Notes: a model not told the origin generated them from the letters alone. Positions 23,517 through 35,914 are shown, counted from the stretch's first letter. The stretch is 64,000 nt of DNA from Lampris incognitus (GCF_029633865.1 NC_079211.1:63843002-63907001), one strand, 5' to 3'. Numbers and translations: made by a program.

Positions 23517-23758
23517 GCAGTGTCAAAGGTCATTAATTACTGATAAAGTACATTGATGTGGTACTATAACAGCTTCCAAATGTAGTCTAATAAATCCTCT
23601 GTGCAACAACACTCTCAGTATCTGTAACCTCAACATTCATCTCAGATAGTCTAACACAACACATTTTTTGATGCATGTAATTGCATGTATGTGTGTCTTT
23701 ATGCTTGTAAGTGTGTATAGGTGTGTGTGCCTCATTATCCGGTCTATCCCATCTACAG

Positions 23759-23935
23759 GATGCTTTATCCAATGATGCTCCTGTGCGGCTCTCGTCTCTG
23801 CCCTCCTCCCTCTCTGGGGCTATCCCTTCCTACTGCCCTAATCCATCCCTGCGGTCCCCCTGCTCCTCCTCCCCTGCATCTCCTTCCCCCCTTTCTTCTA
23901 GACTTCGCTTGGAGATGTCCTCCCCTCGGTCTAAG
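23759..23935 (+). CDS. sorbs2: sorbs2 linker exon, 59 codons, phase 0/0
   Basis: The exon is bounded by CATCTACAG and AAGGTAAGTCC, both close to consensus splice sites, and is exactly 177 bases with no stop in the frame starting GAT. The product (DALSNDAPVRLSSLPSSL..., ending LRLEMSSPRSK) is Ser/Pro/Leu-rich with several S-P sites and no fold, as expected for a phosphorylatable linker between SH3 domains. Because it starts and ends in phase 0 it can be skipped without shifting the frame, which suits an alternatively spliced exon. I infer membership in sorbs2 from strand, phase and order; it has no domain that proves it. Confidence 0.6.
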
Positions 23936-25180
23936 GTAAGTCCTGCCCCAGACACACAAGGCCCTGTGCCTTTATCAAAACTGTTGTGTCTCCGAGGAGA
24001 CAGTACAAGGTATTAGGTAAGAGTGAGTGGGACTATTAATTAATAAAAAACAACCTCAACATTACTATTTAGGAAAACGTATTTCTTGAAATGACGAAGT
24101 CTAACGTCATAAAATCAATCTCATAACCAATGGTTAAGTTCAACTATAACACTGAGTGGTCCAACCCAAACTGATAGACTGCACATGGATACACCGAGTC
24201 ACTGCTTTCTTAACAGTAGATTATTATCTAACCAAAGAAATATGAGACTAAATACATAAGAGAAAACTGTATAATTAACTAATAAGTGCATTACAAATGT
24301 GGAACGTAAAGAGGCTTTTTGAAAAGTACCTATGTTGTCAAATTTAGTATGTTTGGTCAAGTTGTATGCTGAAGTGCATCTCGCCAACCAGCTTGAGCGA
24401 CCTACTTAATTATGCTCTTTGGATAATGGGTGTCTGAGCCCTTGGAAACACACACAATCAGCACCCATGAAAAGTATATATATATATATAGGGGCATCAA
24501 CCAATCATGCAAACATGCAGATACGAAGTTAGATGGATGCAGAAGCTTTCAGAGTGGGTGAGTAGACAGGGCAGGAGCAGACAAGGCAGAAGTAGACAGG
24601 GCAGGAACAGACAGGTAAGAAGTAGACAGGGGGATTCCAGTTTGCAGGCTCTAGAGTTTAGTGCTAACTAAAAAAACTAAGCTAACCCTGCATTGAGACT
24701 GACATCCTGAGAGGTTTTAAGGATAAGGTTAGGATTTCACAAATCCAGCTAAGTCAGAAGCAAATGACTTGAGGTAAGAATAAGTAGGTTTTTCAGAGAA
24801 ACACCATAGAATCTGCTTCTCAGGTAGAGCAGGAAAATTATTTAAAAGGAATTAGACATCATGAAAACATCCTTTGCAGGTTGCTGAGTTCCTTCTAGGC
24901 ACTGGAAACAGAGGAGGCCTGCACCAGCCGCTGGAGGGTACATAAGGTACATCTAGTAAACCTTACAAACCTTGTAAGGTCTACTAGATAAGACAGAGCA
25001 AGCCCATGTAATATTTTAGAAGTAGAATCAAAGTCAGATCTCACTAGGGAGGCTAGGATGTTTGTAATGTGGTCAAACTTTATTGTTCTAGTCAAGATCC
25101 CAGATTCCAGATTAATTCTGGACCATCTGAAGGTTCTTGATGCTAGCTCATAGAAGGCTGGAAGAGAGGACATTGCAGTA
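23936..25180. other. Intronic sequence
   Basis: No gene. There is a short TA run at 24476-24490 and an imperfect GGCAGGAGCAGACAGG repeat at 24570-24635. From about 24890 the sequence looks like an old dispersed repeat but I cannot name it. Confidence 0.45.
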
Positions 25181-25985
<805 letters not shown>

Positions 25986-26640
25986 GGGACCACCAGAGTT
26001 TACCACAGAGTATTCAGAAGTAAAATTACTTTTATGTTACCAGACAGAATGATCCAGAAAGGGCTGGTGTGGGTGTAGGCTTTCTTTTTTCTCCCCAACC
26101 AAGCAGTGATGCCTGATTCTACTAATCTAGGTCCTTAGCAAAGATTCTGCTGGTTGTTTAGTAAAACCAGGTGTGTAAATTAGCAGTAAATTGTGTTCTA
26201 GAAGACAAGACCACCTTGTACTTGCATCTTGGTAGAGATAAGACATTTATATGATTTTCAATTCAGTCACATAATAACATACCCTGAAGGCAACATTTTG
26301 TAGTTCACAGAGTGGGTCCAGCTATATAATTTTCCTTCCATCCATCCATCCATTATCTATACCTGCTAAACAGAGTCGTAGGGTGCTGTAGCCTACACCA
26401 ACAGATATTGGGCAGAAGGAAGCAAGATACCAATGCAGTCCATCCTAATTTGTTTTTTCTTGAGGCTCTCAATAATAGTTATAAAAGTTTAGTCATAAAC
26501 ATTTTAAATGTGACAGTAACAATCCAAATCTGTGTGGGTCATGCAAGTAGAAGAATGTAGCAGATTACATATAATACCCATCAGTCTGTAGTCTCATATT
26601 CCTTCATTTCAGGATAAAAACAGCATTAATTGTTTTCAAA
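25986..26640. other. Intronic sequence with a repeat fragment
   Basis: Positions about 26337-26455 (CCATCCATCCATTATCTATA...) match, in reverse orientation, the tail of the SINE-type family at 13340-13425. The rest is unassigned. Confidence 0.5.
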
Positions 26641-26648
26641 GGTCTGGC

Positions 26649-27176
26649 CTAGCAGCTTAGAATATGATAAACGGCCCATTTTAAAGCTAAAAACTCCAAC
26701 TTGTGAGCGGGGTATCGAGCTTCGCTACGGGACAATCCTCGACTTGCGTTGGCGATGACGCGACTTTGTCCATCTTGTTCTTGGTACAACGCCGCTCCCA
26801 AGCCCGTAGCACTGGCATCCGTATGAAGAATGTAAGGTAACTTTGGGTTGGCAAATCCCAGAACAGGAGGTGAAGTTAGCTTATCGATGATAAGTTTGAA
26901 GGCTTGCTGACAGGCGGTCGTCCAGCACTCAGCAAACGGCTCCTTGGGATTGTAGTAGCCATCACTCGGTATTGCCCTGAATCCTTTTCGAGATGGTGGA
27001 TAGCCAGCGGTGAGATTGGTGAGAGGCTTCACGATTCTCGAGTAGTTCTGCACAAACCTATGATAATAACCAGAGAAACCAAGGAAAGACTTGAGGTCTT
27101 TCAAGGTTTGGGGTCTTGGCCAGGTCTTTAATGCTTGAACTTTCGCTGGATCTGTCTCAACTCCTTCTCTTGACAC
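26649..27176 (-). pseudogene. Gypsy RT connection and RNase H N-terminus
   Basis: GVETDPAKVQALKTWPRPQT and LKSFLGFSGYYHRFVQNYSR form the RT thumb/connection. YILHTDASATGLGAALYQEQ is the RNase H start with its first catalytic Asp, and YPAHKLEFLALKWAV carries the Glu region. The frame is separated from the RT block by a shift around 27180, and the element ends just after LKWAV. RNase H degrades the RNA template; this copy lacks the rest of the domain. Confidence 0.88.
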
Positions 27177-27956
27177 GATGTGTCACAGATACTTAACTGA
27201 AGTTTGGTAGAAACTACACTTCTCTGGAGACAACTTGAGACCATGCTCTCAGAGACGTGTGACAACATGTGAAAGCCTTTCCTCATGCTCTTCCAAGGTG
27301 TTGGAAAACACGATAAGGTCATCCAGGAAAACCAGCACTTCTTTTAAGTTGATGTCTCCCATGCACTTTTCCATTAGGCGCTGAAAAGTGCTCGGCGCAT
27401 TTGTGGTACCTTGCGGCATGCGATTCCATTCCCAAAAACCTAATGGGCAGACGAAGGCCGTTTTCGCTTTGTCGCTCTCCTCCATTTCTATCTGATAATA
27501 ACCAGACTTGAGATCCATAACTGAAAACCACTGGGATCCATGGAGTGCAGAAAATGACTCCTCTAGATTGGGAAGTGGGTAGTTGTCCTTGATCGTTTGG
27601 GTATTGAGTTTTCTGTAGTCCACACACAATCTTACATCACCATTTTTCTTTTTGACTACAACGATGGGCGATGAAAATGGAGACTCGGATTCTCTGATGT
27701 CTTGCGGGTATATCGGGCGTGCCCATTGTTTAAATGGTGTTTCATCTTGAAGTTTGATGTGATGCTTTACTTTCGTTGCATGACCAAAGTCTAGGTCATG
27801 ATGGGCAAAGACATCAGAGAAATTGTTCAGCTTCTGAGTCACCCTAGTCTTCCATTCTTCTGGAAGTGGAGAAGCACCAAAATCAAATGACAAGTTTGTA
27901 CTAGACTGCTGACTAGAACACTTGGCTGTGGCAGCTTGACCATCAGTATTTTTCAT
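27128..27956 (-). pseudogene. Gypsy reverse transcriptase
   Basis: Readable motifs: SPFSSPIVVVKKKNGDVRLC, VDYRKLNTQTIKDNYPLPNL, FSVMDLKSGYYQIEM (first Asp), WEWNRMPQGTTNAPSTFQRL and the catalytic VLVFLDDLIVFSNTLEEHEE, with FLDD in place of the usual YxDD. The spacing is normal for Ty3/Gypsy RT. A stop near 27250 and loss of downstream frame continuity mark it as inactive. Upstream (27850-27950) is the usual protease-RT linker with LNNFSDVFAHHDLDFG. Confidence 0.88.
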
Positions 27957-28075
27957 AAGCTGCTCTGGTACATTTAACTCTGCAATAACACAGTTAATTG
28001 GCAGACTAATGTCATGGTCAGTTTCGTTCCTTAGCAGTACAGGGAGTTTGTAAGGATGCTTAGTCGGCAGAGTGA

Positions 28076-28990
28076 CTAGACAGCTGTCTGCAAATACCCC
28101 ACCTGGCAGAGATGTAGTAAAGCCCAGCTCTCGTTACTCGTTGCTTTACAGCAGACAAAACCCTCTAAAATAACCTTCTGACCAGCTGGGAGTACTTCTG
28201 GTGTAAGGCCCTTAAGCTCTACTAAACCAAGTCGACCAGTAGAGATCTGCTTCTGTCTCATCTGAAGTGTTTTGAGGACCTGACAGTACCCAGAGAGAGA
28301 TGTGGTGAGGTTCTTGTGGTGGCAATATTGCTCATAAAGGGTGTCAAGTGTGTTTGTTCCTATGAGTAAGGGCATATCAATGTTAAAGCGGATGTCAGGT
28401 ACAACCAAAGCTAATGTTTGTACTTCTGGTTCTGTGTCGATAAACTCTTTAGGAAACTTAACACTGATCTCTAGCCCACATATGGGATAAGCTCACCATT
28501 TGCCCCCTCTACCTCAAGAATATGGTTCACAGGATTAATAGGTTGCTCTGAAAGATGTTTGTCGTAAAATGACTGTGATATCGTGGTCCCTGAGAACCTT
28601 TATCTAATAAACAGTTACACTCTATACCAGACACAATGACATTGGCTGTGCATACATCACCAACCAGATTTTGGGGGAGTTTCACTTTCTGGCCCACACT
28701 ATGTGAGTTAAGGCTTGCTTTGCTCTTTTTATTGGATTCGGGACAGTTCGTTTGAGTTTCTGTTTGTCCCTCAGCAGAACTCACTTCTCGTTTAAAGAAG
28801 AACCCTCTGTTCCATGCTTTGTTTCCCAAACCTGTTGCTTTTCTTTGAGCTCTCTCTTTTTTGCTGTGACCAGTGTCGGGTTTGCAACATTGCTGCATCC
28901 AGTAGCAATGTGACCGTCTTCGCCACATTGGAAACAGTACCACGGTCTGGGCTTTTTGGCTACTGCTTGAATAGGCAGTGTTGGTGACTG
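28076..28990 (-). pseudogene. Gypsy zinc knuckle and aspartic protease
   Basis: Around 28900-28950 a CCHC knuckle reads CFQCGEDGHIATGC. It is followed by a Lys/Glu-rich spacer and a protease segment GIECNCLLDKGSQ (28590-28640) in which the catalytic triplet D-T/S-G is changed to D-K-G. PDIRFNIDMPLLIGTNTLD at 28350-28400 is the second part of the protease (hydrophobic-hydrophobic-G). At least two frameshifts separate these parts. The DKG change alone should abolish proteolysis of the polyprotein. Confidence 0.8.
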
Positions 28991-29058
28991 CTTCTCCGAC
29001 TTCTCTTGTTTTGGCTTGGATTTCTTATTTTCCTTTCGGTTGCCTCCCTTGGAAGTGG

Positions 29059-30471
29059 TTAGGTTGGCAAGCTGGGTTTGTAGAACAGCTGCTTCTTGAT
29101 TTCATCCATGTCCGATGAACTTCCATTAGCAAGGGAAGGATCTTGATACTCATCATCCACAGGGGAACATGCAGCTTGCACGTTAGACTGAGCTTTGGTC
29201 TTTGTGAGCCCCAGATGCTGCTTCATACGAGTGGACTTGGCGGCTTGCTTGTCCTCCTCAGTACGCAATAAGAGCAACAGCTCTGCGAAGGTGGGTGGTA
29301 TCAGTTTTTTCTGCTCTAGCTGGAGTGTTAAGATCAGGTGGTTGTTCCAGCACCCTCTGCAGAATTGTTTGAGAAGCTGCGCATCTGCGTCTCTTGCGGC
29401 AATTGCCTTCTTCACAACAGTGTTCAAGGATGTCTGGAGCCTGTGTAGGTAGTTGGAAGGTTTCTCTCCGGCGTTTTGTTGAGTGGTGAGAAACTTCGCA
29501 AACAGCTCATCTCCATCTTCGACGGCCGCATAAGCGGAGTCAAGTAAATCCAGGTAAGCTCTTGGGGAGTCTCTTGGACCTAATGGTTTGACCACATTGA
29601 AGGCCGGCGGTAGCAGACTGTCAACAATCTTTCTTGCTAGCTGAACGTCAGATACATTAGGATCTGACAAGTGGAATTCTACACTGCTACGCCAGGTTTC
29701 ATAGTCAACCTCGTGGTTAGGGAGAGGTGACTTCCCGGAGAAGGATCTCAGTTTGAACGTGGAATGAAATTGGAAACCGCTTTCCCCGCTCTTTACGATG
29801 TGCTCCACTACTACGCGCTGAACTTCAGGAGTGCTCAACTGATCAGGAGGTAAGTGAAACGGGTTTGTTCTCCCCTTATTACTAGGAGAAGCTGTGGTTG
29901 CAAAATCCACATGAAACGGTGTTTCACCGGAGGTCAGGTTTACTTCTACAGAAGCTGGGGTGAAGCTGTGCTGAATATCACTCATCTGTTTGCTAGGCGA
30001 AATGATCGAAACTGGTTCATCAGCTGGCGCAGTGTTACCACTAACACCCTCAATACCAATGGATTCAGAAATCTTAACCAACTCCTTTCGCAAAACCTCA
30101 GCAAACGGTTTGCCACTCAGTTTGGCTACACCCTTAAGCTGTGTCAGAAACGTATCCGTCGCTGTGGTACCTATCTGGCTACTGTAAACACTAGACAGGG
30201 CTTGGATACGAAACTCAACCTTGGGATCAGCGGAACATGATCTGGTATCTGGCAAGAAAAGAGCAAGTTCCTCTATTGCAGCGCCGGATACGAATTCAAC
30301 TATCACATGGTCATTAAACTCAGACTCTGCATCTCTGATCTTAACTATCCTAGAGATTGACCCTACTGTCTTAAGATAGTCAAAAACTTCCTCATATACC
30401 ACAGTGTTAGACAACCCACTGACGATGAGAGAGTTAGGCACTTTGATATTTTCAGTTGCAACGATTTCCAT
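29059..30471 (-). CDS. Gag of the Gypsy element, PNMA-like, open over 470 codons
   Basis: The ORF starts shortly after the LTR leader (MEIVATENIKVPNSLIVSGL). The first 90 residues resemble the RRM-like N-terminus of PNMA family proteins (NSLIVSGLSNTVVYEEVFDY, VGSISRIVKI). Residues about 235-400 resemble a capsid domain: FKLRSFSGKSPLPNHEVDYE, WRSSVEFHL, AYAAVEDGDELFAKFLTTQQ, EKPSNYLHRLQTSLN. The CCHC knuckle lies in another frame just downstream. PNMA genes of mammals are domesticated Ty3/Gypsy Gags, so this is a mobile relative of that type; I recognise the pattern, not a specific family. Gag forms the particle that carries the RNA. It is the best-kept part of an otherwise broken element. Confidence 0.85.
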   Translation of the reverse strand: MEIVATENIKVPNSLIVSGLSNTVVYEEVFDYLKTVGSISRIVKIRDAESEFNDHVIVEFVSGAAIEELALFLPDTRSCSADPKVEFRIQALSSVYSSQIGTTATDTFLTQLKGVAKLSGKPFAEVLRKELVKISESIGIEGVSGNTAPADEPVSIISPSKQMSDIQHSFTPASVEVNLTSGETPFHVDFATTASPSNKGRTNPFHLPPDQLSTPEVQRVVVEHIVKSGESGFQFHSTFKLRSFSGKSPLPNHEVDYETWRSSVEFHLSDPNVSDVQLARKIVDSLLPPAFNVVKPLGPRDSPRAYLDLLDSAYAAVEDGDELFAKFLTTQQNAGEKPSNYLHRLQTSLNTVVKKAIAARDADAQLLKQFCRGCWNNHLILTLQLEQKKLIPPTFAELLLLLRTEEDKQAAKSTRMKQHLGLTKTKAQSNVQAACSPVDDEYQDPSLANGSSSDMDEIKKQLFYKPSLPT

Positions 30472-30538
30472 GTCTGTGGCTCATATATTTCACAGTACAG
30501 TACACACAACTCCTGGCTGGCTCGCCAAATTTTTACCG

Positions 30539-31136
30539 TGTAACCCACTTGGATAAGGAATAACCTGCAAGGATGATTAATAACCATCGAAGGTAAGTAG
30601 TAGTAACCATAGGGTAAGTACACCTCTTTACTAGGTTCGTAGGAGTCGTGATTAACTGGACTGAGAAACAATAGGAGCCGGACAACCAGGATAAAATGGT
30701 AAGTAGAAATATTTAGTGTTGTAGTTGCAACACTCAAAGGTACACATACAATTATAAAATGCAATATACAATAATCCCTCAATGACCCGGGTCCTAATAC
30801 AGTAAGTGCTTTTGGTTCAATAAAGAAAATAAAAATAAAAGTGTGTGTGTGTTTTTTTCAGAGTCCTGCCACACCAGGCGTGTGGGAGATTTGTGGGGTT
30901 AGATTCAGTGTCCTACCACACCAGACGTGTGGAAGATAGTAGGTGGAGAATCTTCTTTTTCTCTTGGTTCCGAGCGGTGGCTCGCCAGTTCCTCGTCAGG
31001 AACAATCAATCATTCAAAAGACCCAACCTGTATTACAAACAGGGTTTAGTCACCATATCAGTTATCAATTAGCAACTAACCTTACAGTAAATATTCTCAC
31101 ACAACTGTAACATATGCTTTCACAATTGAATAAACT

Positions 31137-31217
<81 letters not shown>

Positions 31218-31946
31218 TACACACACAGCAAATTGCCCGTATACTACAAAATAATAGCCATTCAAAATAGCTACAGTCAGCTACAATGGTTTTGTGTTTC
31301 TGGCCCCTGGACTACTCTCGATAAACGTTGCACTCGAGTTCAAAAACAAACATACACAATGGTCTTCTAACATTATGAAACATACTGACATGTAAAATAA
31401 CCCAAAGTGAAGACTTTCTCTTCAACCGTTTTCAAATAAAATTATTTTTCCAAATTCACATTATGGTGAGGTTAGCTACATCTTCCAGGCTGGCTAGTTA
31501 GCTTTTCATGCTAGCTACATCGCCTGACTCACCAAGACGAACGTTTCTCACGCAGCCACGATGCAGAAATTCCCCCGGAGCCCTGGTGGAAAACAGGAAT
31601 GCTGGCGATGTCTCTAACTTTTATCAACTCAACTTAAGACACGAGAAGACAGGACGATTGTCTCCCCGCTGATGGACAATGGCGAATTCTTTTGTTCACT
31701 CTTTTTTCCTCTCACTTTTAGCTCGAGAGATCGCATGTGTGTTTTCTGTGGCGCGTTCTAACAATCTCGCGCACACAGCAGCTGACTGCCATGGAGGCGG
31801 GACTTCCAGATAGGCAGACACTTCTCATTGGCTAGAAAGCATAGCTCTACACAAATCAATCAAAACACAATATTAACCATTTGCTGGGATAACTGGATCA
31901 CATCTAACCAGATATTATTAATAACCCATTGTGTGACTGGGTTACA
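30539..31946 (-). repeat. 5' LTR of the Gypsy element, 1.41 kb
   Basis: The LTR runs from TGTAACCC (31946, minus strand) to GGGTTACA (30539). A duplicated segment containing CACACCAGRCGTGTGG occurs at 30869 and 30918. An (AT)n tract of about 80 bp lies at 31138-31218. The sequence just inside the element after the LTR, GGCGAGCCAGCC, is in the place expected for the primer binding site and leader. With no 3' LTR left, LTR age cannot be estimated. Confidence 0.72.
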
Positions 31947-32760
31947 TGTACTACCCACAATCTTGTCCTCGATGTGCAGAAGACGAAGTCGCTGATTGTG
32001 GACTTCAGGAGGTCTAGAAGCTGCAGCCACTCCCCCATACACATCAATGGGGTGGAAGTGGAGCGTGTTTCCAGCTTTAAATTCCTTGGAATCCACATCA
32101 GCGAGGAACTTTCCTGGACATTAAACACCCAGGCCCTTGTGAAAAAGGCCCAACAACGCCTGCATTTCCTGAGGAGGCTGAGGAGCGCCTGTCTATCCCC
32201 TCAAATTCTCAGCAACTTCGCCCACTGCACCATAGAGAGCATCCTGACCATCTGCATCTCAGTGTGGTATGGCAACTGCACCTCAGTAGACCAGAAAGCT
32301 CTGCAGTGGGTCGTCAAGGCGGCCCAGCATATCACCGGTACCCAGCTCCCAGCCATAAAAGACATTTATCACAAACGCTGCCTTCGAAGGGGTCTGAGCA
32401 TCAGCAGAGATCCCACCCACCCCAACCATAGACTGTTCACCTCCCTGCGCTCTGGGAGGCGCTACAGGAGCCTCAGAGCCCGCACTACCAGGCTCAAAAA
32501 CAGCTTCTTTCCACAAGCTGTTGCCCACCTGAACCTGTCCACCCACTGAATGTCTGTAGATAATTTTAAATATTTTGTACTCTTGCTCTTTTTTTTAACT
32601 TATTTTAGCTTTTGGTCTTCATGTGTGTATATCTTATACTGTGTTTGCTGTGTTTGTCTGTATCTGTCTTGCACTGTTTGGTGAAGACACAGCCCTCATT
32701 TCATTTTTAACATGTGCCTGCACATTGTTTTTAATGACAATAAACTGAATTGAATTCAGG
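31947..32760 (+). pseudogene. Rex1-type (CR1-group) LINE, 3' end
   Basis: One open frame of about 200 codons gives the C-terminal RT region: HNLVLDVQKTKSLIVDFRRS, FKFLGIHISEELSWTLNTQA, CTIESILTICISVWYGNCTS and the terminal GRRYRSLRARTTRLKNSFFP, ending at a TGA (32547-32549). The 3' UTR continues to about 32755 and ends AATGACAATAAACTGAATTG. The copy is 5'-truncated exactly where the Gypsy LTR begins, so the LTR element probably inserted into it. It lacks the endonuclease and most of the RT. Confidence 0.83.
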
Positions 32761-33136
32761 ACTTACACACCTCCAGAGTCAGGAAATGGGCAAGCAACAT
32801 CACTACAGGCCCATTACACCCTCATCACAACCTCATCACACTCCTCCCCTCTTGTAGGTGCTACAGAACACTGTACCCCAAAACAATCAGATATAAAAAT
32901 AGTTTCTTTCTGCGGGTTGCTGTTCAAATGAACGCTTAACACTGTCAATAAATCCAACCATGTTGTATATACTGTATTGTACATGTTGTATATACTGTAC
33001 TGTACATTGTACATATACTGGTATACTCTGTCAAGTCCATCTATCTCAGGCATGTATGTAAGTAACCTGCAAACATGTATTTCAGCATCTCTGATATATT
33101 CTCTACACCACTGCACCTTATCAACTCTTATTTCTC
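32761..33136. other. Intronic sequence
   Basis: No gene. Contains short repeats of TGTATATACTGTA at 32960-33010. Confidence 0.5.
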
Positions 33137-33690
33137 CTGTACATTGTGATGTCTTATACGTGTGTAGGCTTTTTTCTGATATACTTTGTGATGTCTTAGA
33201 CATGTGTAGACTTTTCTCTGATATACTCTGTGATGTCTTATACATGTGTAGACTTTTCTCTGATATTCTCTGTGATGTCTTATACGTGTGTAGACTTGTC
33301 TCTGATGTACTCTGTGATGTCTTATACGTGTGTAGACTTGTCTCTGATGTACTCTGTGATGTCTTATACGTGTGTAGACTTGTCTCTGGTGTACTCTGTG
33401 ATGTCTTATACGTGTGTAGACTTGTCTCTGATGTACTCTGTGATGTCTTATACATGTGTAGACTTTTCTCTGATATTCTCTGTGATGTCCTATACGTGTA
33501 TAGACGTTTCTTTGATATACTCTGTGATGTCTCATTCATGTGTAGACTTTTCTCTGATATACTCTGTGATGTCTTATACGTGTGTAGACTTTTCTCTGAT
33601 ATACTCTGTATGTCTTATATGTGTGTAGACTTTTCTCTGATATACTCTGTGATGTCTTACATGTGTAGACCTTTCTCTGATATACTTTGC
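33137..33690. repeat. 42-bp minisatellite, about 13 copies
   Basis: The unit is GTGATGTCTTATACGTGTGT plus AGACTTTTCTCTGATATACTCT. Because 42 is a multiple of three, open frames of 135-244 codons exist on both strands. They are products of the repeat. Confidence 0.95.
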
Positions 33691-33836
33691 GATATACTTA
33701 GCAGTTACTAGATATTTTCTTTCAATATTTCACACTAAGTTTACTTCTTTACCCTCATATATGTCATTTTAGTTTGTAGACCAAACAACTTCCATGTACT
33801 GTCATCTTGAAACTTCTCTCTTAAATATTAATAATC

Positions 33837-33945
33837 TCATCATCAGCCGCTTCTTCGTGGTTGGGTCATGGTGGCAGCAAGCTACATAGGGCACTCCAGA
33901 TGTCCCCCTTCCCGAGTAACATCTTCCAGCTACTCCATGAGGTCA
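33837..33945 (-). pseudogene. Rex3 LINE 3'-end fragment
   Basis: About 110 bases match the 3' end of the Rex3 copies at 1860-1960 and 51005-51110 (CATCATCAGCCGCTTCTTCG, GCAGCAAGCTACATAGGGCA). Only the terminal portion is left. Confidence 0.75.
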
Positions 33946-34349
33946 TCAATGTTGTATTAGATTCAGTAGTAGTACCAAGCATTTCCGTGGTACAATTGGT
34001 TTGAAATTCGTTGGTTTTTTTAAGTGTAGAATTTTAGATAGTTATATCAAAATGAGGTTTTTAAATGCAAAAAAATGAATATAGACTGCCAAATTCACTC
34101 TGTCAAAGTCGATCCAATAGATTATGTGCTGATAAACCCATTTGATTCCTATCAAACTTTGATGATTTGAAGTATAATTGTTGAGTATTAAAGGGTGCAT
34201 GCATTATTCGGCAGAACTGATTGTTGCTGCTGAGTAATGTGTTCCCTATTATTTCAGCTTAGGTCATTATTATATCTATGAAATTAACACTGCTGAGCCA
34301 AAACAGCCTCCATCATATGTGCTGGTAAAACCATGTGATTCATAGATTT

Positions 34350-35440
34350 CCAAGTCACCAACAACCTCCTCCTCTCCTCAGACTCTAGCCACCTCAGCAT
34401 TCTCATCCTCCTCGACCTCACCGCAGCTTTTAACACCATCAACACACCATTATTCTTTCCTGCCTCGAATTCTCCCTCAACATCAATGGTGCTGCATTTT
34501 CCTGGCTAAAGTCATATCTCACAAACAGACAACAGTTCATTGGCATCAACAAATGCACCTCCTTCACTGCTCCTCTTTTCCAAGGCGTCCCTCAGGGTTC
34601 GGTGCTTGGTCCTCTCCTGATCATCCTTTACATGCTCCCCCTTGGTAACATCATATGCCATCATGGTCTCCACGTCCACTGTTACACAGATGATATACAG
34701 TGCTACATCTTAACTAATTGCATCACCACTACAACTTACTCCAGTCTGACCAACTACCTCACTGAAATTAAATCATGGTTGCAAGCCAACTCCCTCAAAC
34801 TAAATTGTGATAAATCTGACATGATCATCATCAGTCATAAATCCCTTACTGAAACCACTCAGAACTTGTGCCTTACAATCGATAATGCCACTCTGTTTCC
34901 CTCCTCACACATCCACAACCTTGGAATCATTTTCGACAGCAACCTCTCAATCAAATCGCCAGAATTGTTTTTTTCTACCTAACAAACATAGCTCGTCTCT
35001 GACCATCACACTCCTTCTTTGCTTTTCAAACCTTGATCCATGCCTTCATCACATCCAGAATTGACTACTGCAACAGCTTTCTCAACGGCTCATCACCCAA
35101 TGTCCTAAACAAACTCCAGTACATCCAGAACTAGGCTGCACGCCTGCCCACCGACTCCCACTCCCATGACCACATCACACTTGTCCTACATAACCTTTAC
35201 TGGCTCCTTCTCCCACAACGAATCCAATCCAAAGTCATTGTCCTCACTTACAAATCCGTCCATAACCAGGCCCCATCCTACCTCACTGACCTGCTCTGCT
35301 ACCATACTTCCTCACGCAGCCTTCACTACTCCAATGCCAACCTGCTGTCTCCACCCCACAGGACCAAGCATCGGACCTGGGGTGACAGAGCCTTCTCCAT
35401 TGCTGCCCCCCCCCCCATCTTCTGAAACTTCCTCCCAATC
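34350..35440 (+). pseudogene. L2-type (Maui-like) LINE reverse transcriptase, broken
   Basis: Plus-strand frames read NGAAFSWLKSYLTNRQQFIG, PLFQGVPQGSVLGPLLIILY and HGLHVHCYTDDIQCYILTN (catalytic YTDD), then SWLQANSLKLNCDKSDMIII and HIHNLGIIFDSNLSIKS. The C-terminal part (about 35030-35430) continues with stops and frame changes. The copy lacks the endonuclease and is dead. At 35445-35545 a short dispersed repeat (GTCAAGTGAATTTTATTTGT...) follows. Confidence 0.83.
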
Positions 35441-35545
35441 GAGTCAAGTGAATTTTATTTGTTTAGCCCATTATAACAAATTACAAATTTGCCTCAGTGG
35501 GCTCAAACATGTCGGAGACTGTACTGATCTGTCCATATTCACATC

Positions 35546-35914
35546 ATGAATCAAAACTCACCTCTGCAGAATTGCTTTTGATGTGTGATACATATTGTGT
35601 GCTTTATGTTTTTGGTGTGTTGCTTTTATGTTTATTTTAACATATGTAAAGTGTCTCTGAATACTTTGAAAAGTGCTGTGCAAATAGAATGTAATATTAT
35701 CATTGTTGTTTTTGTTTTTGATATTAACCCCAATTATCACTTGTAAACCCCCTCTCCGTGTCTTTATCAATACACCATTGGTTTAAAGTAAAATAGACAA
35801 GATTCAAGGTAATTTATCAAGTATCATTTAGTTTGAGATGTGACAAATTTCATTTTTATGATTTCATATATTAATTTTGTTTCTGTGTTTTCTTTTTGTT
35901 TTTTGTTTTTTTAG
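35546..35914. other. Intronic sequence upstream of a sorbs2 exon
   Basis: No gene. The last 40 bases are a strong T-rich tract ending in TTTTTTTAG, which forms the 3' splice site for the next exon. Confidence 0.6.

Larger units (their letters stand above)
26641..31946 (-). mobile_element. Ty3/Gypsy retrotransposon with PNMA-like Gag, 3'-truncated
   Basis: Order on the minus strand: 5' LTR 30539-31946, leader with GGCGAGCCAGCCAGGAG, Gag 29059-30471, zinc knuckle and protease 28076-28990, RT 27128-27956, connection and start of RNase H 26649-27176. It stops within RNase H; integrase and 3' LTR are missing. The LTR has perfect inverted ends: TGTAACCC at the start (31946) and GGGTTACA at the end (30539). 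Its outer edge abuts a Rex1-type LINE exactly at 31947. Confidence 0.88.

Noticed and set aside
24895..25173. 92-codon minus-strand frame
   Set aside because: No domain and no splice signals; it lies in what looks like an old dispersed repeat.
32814..33711. 241- and 244-codon frames on both strands
   Set aside because: They are produced by a 42-bp repeat, a multiple of three; no other support.
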